This document shows positions 22,751 through 27,837 of a stretch of DNA of 27,837 bases, piece by piece. The position numbers and the translations under genes were made by a program. Numbering within the stretch: the stretch's first letter is position 1; each line of letters begins with the position of its first letter. Under the pieces are notes generated by a model. It saw only the letters and a list, made by a program, of their open reading frames with translations, had not been told where the DNA came from and ran no database searches. Origin of the DNA: JAAYRQ01 sp035647235 (GTDB lineage: Bacteria > Bacillota > Syntrophomonadia > Syntrophomonadales > Syntrophomonadaceae); NCBI GenBank assembly GCA_964514235.1, contig CAZEPV010000023.1:1-27837 (forward strand). The letters are read 5' to 3'.

Positions 22751-23197
22751 CTATTCGTCACCAGCAGCACCACTGGTTGAACTTTCCCCTGATGATGAAG
22801 TCGCGCTAGTTTCTGCTGAACCAGCATGACCACCTGCACTACTATCCCCAAAACTAGTGGAACCGCTTTCCGAACTAAGAGGAGAAGTAGGGGAATCGGG
22901 GATAAAATTATCCCTATCTGGATTGGCATCATTGGTGTTAAGAGTAGAGTCCGATGATTCTCGACTACCATCTGCTGAATTATCTTTGAATAGAGGAGAT
23001 TTTTCCCCTTCTGTCCCAGAACCTTTATAATTAGAATTCGCTCCCCCTATTTCTGGTAAAGACATGGTTCCCTTTTCTTCTGGCATGGTTATAGAGCCCC
23101 TAATAAGGATGTCTTCACTCCAGTAACTAACCCCAAAAGGAATTATGGCAGCTATGATTATGGCACAGAAACAGAACAATAAGACCTTTTTGAACAT
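22751..23197 (-). CDS. Secreted Ser/Gly-rich low-complexity protein with SipW-type signal
   Basis: Encodes 148 residues. The N-terminus (hydrophobic helix 5-22, then SYWSEDILIRGSITMP) resembles the signal and first mature residues of SipW-dependent proteins such as the other two products here. The rest is disordered, dominated by Ser, Gly, Asp and Thr with no visible fold. GGAGGGGCTAAG precedes the ATG. A strong hairpin separates it from the upstream fibre-type gene. It could be a flexible spacer, adhesion or matrix component, or a truncated subunit whose body was replaced by low-complexity sequence. Function unknown. Confidence 0.7.
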   Translation of the reverse strand: MFKKVLLFCFCAIIIAAIIPFGVSYWSEDILIRGSITMPEEKGTMSLPEIGGANSNYKGSGTEGEKSPLFKDNSADGSRESSDSTLNTNDANPDRDNFIPDSPTSPLSSESGSTSFGDSSAGGHAGSAETSATSSSGESSTSGAAGDE

Positions 23198-23218
23198 CTT
23201 AGCCCCTCCTAAAATAAT

Positions 23219-23250
23219 TTCGGTAAGCAGGTGTTGGCCTGCTTACCGAA
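23219..23250 (-). terminator. Strong hairpin downstream of the fibre-subunit gene
   Basis: A perfect 13-bp stem (23219-23231 with 23238-23250, 6-nt loop) begins 18 bp after the stop of the 23268-23969 gene. On the minus strand it is followed by ATTATTTTAGGAGG, a poor T-tract that runs into the next gene's ribosome site. It may be a leaky terminator or a 3' stabiliser giving excess of the upstream subunit. Confidence 0.7.
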
Positions 23251-23267
23251 AACTAGTTACTCTTTTT

Positions 23268-23969
23268 CTACAAGTTCCATTGTCCGAATTCTAGTTTAAT
23301 ACTATAATTGAATTCAGAATTCATATATTTATTACTTAATCCTTCATTAACCGATTGGGTAAAGGTAACCTCATAAACTTCCGGATTACATTCACCTTCA
23401 GGATAAATAACCATTTCTAATTCTGCAAAATCTGGATGATCCACATCTACATAACCTGGTTTATCATTGATTGTTACTCCAGTTAATTTAACAGGCACAG
23501 TACCCTTATTTACTAACTGATAAGTAATTTCTGATGCATAACCTGGATAAGCGTTTACTGTGGTTACTTCCAAGATGCTATTGGTAATTTCATGACTGCC
23601 AAATCCTGCATTAGCATCGCGGTCTACGATTTTAAGATTAGTTTGAGCCACATCATCCCTATCAGGACATACTGGGGGGTCTGGATCTGGATCTACTGGA
23701 TCATCCCCTGGGCATCCTGGGTGACCAGGCCACCATGGCCACCCTGGCCAGTAATCGGTGCCGTATCCCAAAAGGCTAACCCCGCCTTGTAGATTAGGGT
23801 CTACACCTTGGTCATTAGTCCAAGCATCTGAAAATTGCACATCAATATTCCCAGTATTGACGGTACCATCCACCTGTAAAGAATCTGTCCATGCAGCATA
23901 CGCTATACCTGTTAAAGCAAAGGCAAATACTAGAACTAGGGTTAATAATCTGGACCTTTTTTTCATCAT
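23268..23969 (-). CDS. SipW-dependent secreted protein (TasA/camelysin-like) with Trp/Pro/Gly-rich insert
   Basis: Encodes 233 residues. The signal peptide ends at about 25 (GIAYA), followed by AWTDSLQVDGTVNTGNIDV, the classic start of SipW-processed TasA/camelysin-type proteins. An insert at about 73-103 is rich in Trp, Pro and Gly (WPGWPWWPGHPGCPG) with two Cys (86 and 101) and a DPDPDP run. The remainder is a strand-rich domain with NAYPGY (139-144) and VPVKLTG (158-164). A strong AGGAGGT ribosome site and a stable 3' hairpin suggest abundant expression. Likely a major surface or fibre subunit; polymerisation is inferred from the family. Confidence 0.82.
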   Translation of the reverse strand: MMKKRSRLLTLVLVFAFALTGIAYAAWTDSLQVDGTVNTGNIDVQFSDAWTNDQGVDPNLQGGVSLLGYGTDYWPGWPWWPGHPGCPGDDPVDPDPDPPVCPDRDDVAQTNLKIVDRDANAGFGSHEITNSILEVTTVNAYPGYASEITYQLVNKGTVPVKLTGVTINDKPGYVDVDHPDFAELEMVIYPEGECNPEVYEVTFTQSVNEGLSNKYMNSEFNYSIKLEFGQWNL

Positions 23970-24043
23970 TTTTTCATGACCTCCTAAAATAATTATCTGA
24001 AATACTATTAAATACGCCCTTCCCCTATATAACCCACCTCCTT

Positions 24044-24547
24044 CTAAATGCCAACTGCCTGGATAAACGTAAGGGGAATTGCAAAATCTATATCCCCTTC
24101 ATCTATAAGGGTAATTGTCATTTCACCTATGCCTGTCGAGTCACTTTCTACCCTTATTGGTTCATGATCTACTAAAAACCCCGAAAATGAATTATCGGGA
24201 ATTCTAGACATAATTGGTATAGTGCCATAATTATGCACAGTATAGAAAATCTTATAAATCAAGCCTTGATGGGCACCCGAAATGTTAAAGTGGGCACTGT
24301 TATTCGCAAAATCTGTAGTTATACTTATGCTTGGTTCGGTAATAATTGACTCATCGTAGAAATAAGTAGTATTCCAGGGTATTACGTCAATTGATACTAA
24401 TTGTGGTTCTATATTCCCCATTTCCACTTTCCCCATAAATTGTAAGTCATCAGTCCACTGGGCGTAAGTTACGCCTATACAGCTGAAAACCACTATAAAT
24501 GCTAATAAAATAAACTTAATATAAGCCCTTCTAGTAATACTTTCCAT
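24044..24547 (-). CDS. SipW-dependent secreted protein, minor subunit candidate
   Basis: Encodes 167 residues. The signal peptide ends near 29 (GVTYA) and is followed by QWTDDLQFMGKVEMGNIEP, matching its neighbour's AWTDSLQVDGTVNTGNID. A later segment, GAHQGLIYKIFYTVHNYGTIPI, corresponds to the NAYPGY...GTVPV region of the other subunit, so the two are probably diverged paralogues. It lacks the Trp/Pro insert. It is the first gene of the operon, with a GGGGGG ribosome site, and is 74 bp upstream of the larger subunit gene. It may be a minor or initiating subunit. Confidence 0.8.
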   Translation of the reverse strand: MESITRRAYIKFILLAFIVVFSCIGVTYAQWTDDLQFMGKVEMGNIEPQLVSIDVIPWNTTYFYDESIITEPSISITTDFANNSAHFNISGAHQGLIYKIFYTVHNYGTIPIMSRIPDNSFSGFLVDHEPIRVESDSTGIGEMTITLIDEGDIDFAIPLTFIQAVGI

Positions 24548-24660
24548 CTGTTTTTGCCCCCCATTGACTATTTTATAAACCCCGAATATAAGTTTTAGTC
24601 TTGTTAGAATATAGCAGGAAAGCTTGCTAATCTTCTATCGTTCTAGGGTGGTAAAAAAGT

Positions 24661-24666
24661 ATTATA
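24661..24666 (-). promoter_or_regulatory. Possible -10 box of the surface operon
   Basis: The minus strand has TATAAT about 115 bp upstream of the first surface gene, just after the terminator of the luxR-like gene. The -35 region 17 bp upstream is a poor match, which would fit an activated promoter. Weak evidence; nothing else recognisable is seen in 24548-24706. Confidence 0.3.
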
Positions 24667-24706
24667 AAAGCCATGAAATCTAAGCTAAGAATTAATCTTT
24701 TAATGC

Positions 24707-24752
24707 TAAAAAAATAAAAAAGGATTAATCCCTCAACGTGGCACTAATCCTT
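24707..24752 (-). terminator. Terminator of the LuxR-type regulator gene
   Basis: On the minus strand an 8-bp stem AAGGATTA/TAATCCTT (24745-24752 with 24720-24727, 17-nt loop) is followed by TTTTATTTTTTTAGC. It lies 41 bp after the regulator's stop and separates it from the surface operon. Confidence 0.8.
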
Positions 24753-24793
24753 CTTAAAAAATAGCTATAGTCTTCGCTGACTAACAGGCTACC

Positions 24794-25462
24794 TTAGTTT
24801 GTTTTTATTCTTTTTTCGGGCAGATTACAGCTCACTTGCCCACAGTTATTTTGCATTATTTTTATGGCTTCGCTGCGACTCTTTACTTCTAGTTTCCTGA
24901 AAATATTACGCAAGTGGGTTTTAACTGTTGACAAGGATAAGAAAAGTTCATCCGCTATTTCTTGATTACTAGCCTGCCTACCTACTAAAGAAAGTATTTC
25001 GATCTCTCTAAGTGTCAGGTGTCTATATACTTCTTGATTCAGACCAGTAATTTCACCTGGCATTTCCCAAGAAAGACGGGGTAGACAAGTGAGTCCCCCA
25101 GTAACTATAAGGTTTACAGCACTGACAATTTGACTCGGGAATAACCTAGCTGGCAGACAGCCCCTTATCCCTACACGTAGAAGATCCAGAATGTCATATT
25201 CGTTAGGATTATCTAAAATTATTATGGGTAATGTCGATGGACAACGTTCCAAGAGTGCAGATATTACTTCATCTATTCTGGCTTGATTGGGCTTCCATAA
25301 AACCACATCTGGATAAAATAAGCTGGCCGCGGTAATTAGATGGGCAGAATCTTCGTCCCCAATTACCTCACCATAATCAAAATTTTTAAAAGCCACTATG
25401 AGATTTTCCCGCCAGTGTAAAGATTCTCCACATACCAAAATTCTATACTTCGTCTGATTCAC
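24794..25462 (-). CDS. LuxR/NarL-type regulator with degenerate receiver
   Basis: Encodes 222 residues. The C-terminal LuxR helix-turn-helix (about 148-200: LTLREIEILSLVGRQASNQE and STVKTHLRNIFRKLEVKSRS) is intact. The N-terminal receiver-like domain has lost its phosphorylation site: PDVVLWKPNQ carries Trp56-Lys57 where PDVVLxD is expected, the acidic pair near residues 12-13 is Gly-Glu, and the Lys of the KP motif is replaced (LPARLF). It probably responds to a ligand, partner or its own level, not to a kinase. It is just upstream of the surface operon on the same strand and is the likely regulator. GTG start with a ribosome site rather close, so the start is uncertain. Confidence 0.85.
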   Translation of the reverse strand: MNQTKYRILVCGESLHWRENLIVAFKNFDYGEVIGDEDSAHLITAASLFYPDVVLWKPNQARIDEVISALLERCPSTLPIIILDNPNEYDILDLLRVGIRGCLPARLFPSQIVSAVNLIVTGGLTCLPRLSWEMPGEITGLNQEVYRHLTLREIEILSLVGRQASNQEIADELFLSLSTVKTHLRNIFRKLEVKSRSEAIKIMQNNCGQVSCNLPEKRIKTN

Positions 25463-25561
25463 CCCTTCTCAGCTACTAGTCCCCATTAATTCTATTAGAC
25501 TTCATATTAGCACAACTGTAAATAATTGTAAACTAAGGCCTTGCGACTTAATTTACCATAC

Positions 25562-25598
25562 AAAAAAACGCTAATACCAATCTATGCTGATATTAGCG
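25562..25598 (-). terminator. Terminator of the two-component operon
   Basis: On the minus strand an 8-bp stem CGCTAATA/TATTAGCG (25591-25598 with 25569-25576, 14-nt loop) is followed by TTTTTTTG, 36 bp after the kinase stop. A clear rho-independent terminator. Confidence 0.85.
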
Positions 25599-25634
25599 GT
25601 TAAGACATACTTATTTATTTGCGGACTCTGGCAA

Positions 25635-27032
25635 TTATTGTTGTTTATCATATATAGGTAATTTAATAATAACTCGGCTACCCTGATTAATCTGGCTGGA
25701 AATAATGAGGTCTCCACCATGTAAATTCACAATTTCCTCTACTATGGATAAACCTAGACCACTACCATCTGTTTTTAAATCCGCCTTAAAAAACTTTAGT
25801 TTAATTTTATCTAAATCCTCTTTGCTTATACCTATGCCGGTATCGGTTATTATTGTTTCTAGGCTATCTCCATTATCAATGATAATGATACTAATTGTGC
25901 CTCTGGTTGGGGTAAATTTAATGGCATTATCCAATAGGTTTAGGATTACTTGCATTATACGGTGATAGTCTGCATAAATTAGAGTATCTGTAGCCTGGTT
26001 TTTGAAGTTAAGCCTAATTTCCTTTTCTTTGGCTTTAATGCGAAGTTGCTCCATGGCCTTATTTACTATTTCTTTCATCTCAACATTTTCCCGCTTTAGT
26101 ACAATTTCAGTTGATTGGTACTTGGAAAAATCCAACAATTCTTCTACTAAATAAGTGAGTCTATCTGTTTCCCTGATTACTATCTTAAGTCCTTGCCTAT
26201 TTTCCTCTGTATCCACCCTGTCACCCGCCAATATAGTCTCTGTCCAGCCTTTTATGGAAGTTAAAGGGGTTCTTAATTCATGCGAAATAGAAGAAATAAA
26301 ATCGTTTTTAATTTTGTCTGTTTTTATAATTTCAGTCGCCATATAATCTAATGTATTAGCTAACTTTTTAATTTCATCATCATATTTTAAATCTGGAGTT
26401 TTAATAGCAAAATTACCCAGAGCCATTTGTTCAGCTACTAGGGTTAAGTCGGTAATTGGTTTTACAATAGTGCGGCTGAGCAAGATGCTTATCAATAAGG
26501 CTAGGGAAAAAACAGCTAACCCTATCAAAAAAGCAAAAAATAAGATGTTTTTTACCGTTTTATCCACCGCAGCCAAGGAGGAAGTATACCTTAGCACCCC
26601 TACCACTTCCCCATCCCGCCAAAGGGGGGTGGCTACTGCCATTACCCTTTCCCCCAATTTACTTCTACCCTGCCATTTGCCTACTTCACCTTGTAAGGCT
26701 TTTTCAAAGTCTGGACTGTTAATTGATTTATCTGGATAAAATCCACTATTATCCAAGATAACCAGTCCCGCACTATTTACTACTTCCACTAAGGCCATTT
26801 CATTTTTATCAATATTTTCAAATATATAGCGAGCCTTGTTATCTAAGGAAAAACTGGGGGCATAACGATTAACAAAATTGCTGGAAATTGTAGCCTTGGT
26901 CAGCAGGGCTTCTCCTACTCCACCATAATAATAGTTAATGGTAGTAAAGATGAAAAGGCCTTCCAGGACAATTATGGTGAGCAGGATTACCGCTAAATAT
27001 CTGGAGGTTAAACGTTTTCTAATACTATCCAT
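25635..27032 (-). CDS. Sensor histidine kinase (Cache-like sensor, HAMP)
   Basis: Encodes 465 residues. Two membrane helices (about 13-33 and 163-186) enclose an extracytoplasmic sensor of about 130 residues resembling a single Cache/PAS-like domain (LVEVVNSAGLVILDNSGF, then GERVMAVATPLWRDGEVVGV). A HAMP domain follows (about 187-240), then the phospho-acceptor His251 in SSISHELRTPLTS, and an HATPase domain with DTGIGIS and GSGLGLSIV. The signal is unknown. It overlaps the response regulator gene by 8 bp, so the two form a cotranscribed pair. No sequence link ties it to the nearby surface operon beyond proximity. Confidence 0.93.
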   Translation of the reverse strand: MDSIRKRLTSRYLAVILLTIIVLEGLFIFTTINYYYGGVGEALLTKATISSNFVNRYAPSFSLDNKARYIFENIDKNEMALVEVVNSAGLVILDNSGFYPDKSINSPDFEKALQGEVGKWQGRSKLGERVMAVATPLWRDGEVVGVLRYTSSLAAVDKTVKNILFFAFLIGLAVFSLALLISILLSRTIVKPITDLTLVAEQMALGNFAIKTPDLKYDDEIKKLANTLDYMATEIIKTDKIKNDFISSISHELRTPLTSIKGWTETILAGDRVDTEENRQGLKIVIRETDRLTYLVEELLDFSKYQSTEIVLKRENVEMKEIVNKAMEQLRIKAKEKEIRLNFKNQATDTLIYADYHRIMQVILNLLDNAIKFTPTRGTISIIIIDNGDSLETIITDTGIGISKEDLDKIKLKFFKADLKTDGSGLGLSIVEEIVNLHGGDLIISSQINQGSRVIIKLPIYDKQQ

Positions 27033-27726
27033 CAGTCAAATCCCCCCGAAAACGGTAACCATATCCCCATACACTCTCTATATGCTGGTGGTCCTCATCA
27101 GCTATTTTGATTCTAATTCTACGAATATTAACATCGACAACTTTAATATCACCTACATAATCACGCCCCCATACTTCATCTAGGATTTTATCCCGACTCA
27201 AGGCCTGGCTTTCATAAAGCATAAATAAATTAAATATAGCAAATTCAGTAGGGGTTAGGTTGACTTCTTTATCATCTTTATATAACTTTTTTTCTTGCCT
27301 ATGTAAATGGAATGGTCCTGATGAAATCCTATCTATGGGCAGATGTGCAGCAAGGGGCAAATTCATTCTTCTCAGTAGAGCTTTTATTCTAGCTAGAAGT
27401 TCTGCGGGACTAAATGGTTTGACCATATAATCATCGGCTCCTAGGCTTAAACCGGATAATTTATCCACTTCTTGCCCTTTGGCAGTTAAGATGATAATGC
27501 CCAGAGTCGGGTATAGCTTTCTTAAAGCTTGACATACTTCGAAACCATCAATTCCTGGCAGCATTACATCCAAAAGGGCTATCTTAATATCTGAATTTTC
27601 ACCAGCTATAATTAGAGCATCTTCACCTGTAGATGCTTCTAAAACCGTGTAATTCTGTCTTTTTAAATTGACTTTGATAAAACCCCTAATGCTTTCTTCA
27701 TCTTCTACTAGTAAAACTTTTGTCAT
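27025..27726 (-). CDS. OmpR/PhoB-family response regulator
   Basis: Encodes 233 residues. The receiver has the acidic pair E8-D9, phospho-acceptor Asp53 in ALLDVMLPGIDGF, and the conserved Lys in YMVKPFSPAEL. The C-terminal winged helix (LTPTEFAIFNLF, VDVNIRRIRIKI, VWGYGYRF) is typical of OmpR/PhoB DNA-binding domains. It is first in a two-gene operon with the overlapping kinase gene. All phosphorylation residues are intact, unlike the two degenerate receivers elsewhere in this window. GGGGTGG is the probable ribosome site. Target genes cannot be read from sequence. Confidence 0.94.
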   Translation of the reverse strand: MTKVLLVEDEESIRGFIKVNLKRQNYTVLEASTGEDALIIAGENSDIKIALLDVMLPGIDGFEVCQALRKLYPTLGIIILTAKGQEVDKLSGLSLGADDYMVKPFSPAELLARIKALLRRMNLPLAAHLPIDRISSGPFHLHRQEKKLYKDDKEVNLTPTEFAIFNLFMLYESQALSRDKILDEVWGRDYVGDIKVVDVNIRRIRIKIADEDHQHIESVWGYGYRFRGDLTDG

Positions 27727-27837
27727 TCAATTTCCACCCCAAAGGAAAATTTGCGTAAAAGGTAATTGTGCATTTGTTGAATCTAAAAATAATTCGTCAA
27801 TAAGGCAAAACCCTGCTTTATTTCATCCAAATTCACA

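Noticed and set aside
22699..22971. A 90-residue minus-strand frame overlapping the Ser/Gly-rich gene
   Set aside because: Its composition mirrors the low-complexity codons of the real gene in another frame, and it has no ribosome site of its own.

Overview
The window is an AT-rich bacterial chromosome segment most consistent with an anaerobic, low-GC Gram-positive bacterium (Bacillota, Clostridia-like). Supporting signs are strong AGGAGG-type ribosome binding sites, GTG starts, a class I (strict-anaerobe type) hybrid cluster protein, a SipW-type signal peptidase, a class D sortase and a LuxR-type regulator beside the surface genes. I cannot name the species from sequence alone.

Left end (1-6889): five identical 36-nt CRISPR repeats (array cut by the window edge), a leader with a likely promoter on the minus strand, then a complete type III-A (Csm) effector operon on the minus strand, transcribed cas10-csm2-csm3-csm4-csm5-cas6 toward the array. 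Cas10 keeps both its HD and GGDD motifs and Csm3 keeps its catalytic Asp. No adaptation genes (cas1/cas2) and no CARF effector (csm6-like) are present in the window. A 289-bp divergent intergenic region carrying a twin ATGCAT inverted repeat separates cas10 from a membrane-anchored metallophosphoesterase.

Middle (7179-18417): the metallophosphoesterase, a beta-propeller-like lipoprotein, the RNA-binding protein Tex, a general-stress (YflT-like) protein, a degenerate receiver fused to a double zinc ribbon, a FabG-like dehydrogenase, then an Rrf2 regulator - Hcp - PCP_red/CGGC protein - ferredoxin cluster that looks like a nitrosative or redox stress module, and a tRNA nucleotidyltransferase with an HD domain.

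Between 18418 and 18951 there is no long gene. The minus strand holds a promoter-like pair, a 9-11-residue leader ORF running into a terminator-like hairpin, a 45-codon ORF behind a very strong ribosome binding site, and an intrinsic terminator. This looks like an attenuated transcript for a small protein.

Right part (18952-25462, minus strand) is a cell-surface fibre or coat locus: two or three secreted proteins with SipW-dependent-type signal peptides (one with a Trp/Pro/Gly-rich insert, one Ser/Gly-rich), a large polytopic SipW-type signal peptidase, a DUF5305-like membrane protein, an LPYTG-anchored protein and a class D sortase. A LuxR-type regulator whose receiver has lost its phospho-acceptor sits just upstream. 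The window ends with an OmpR-type response regulator and sensor kinase pair (25635-27726). The surface locus is the most distinctive system here: it joins TasA/camelysin-like subunit secretion with sortase anchoring in one cluster.
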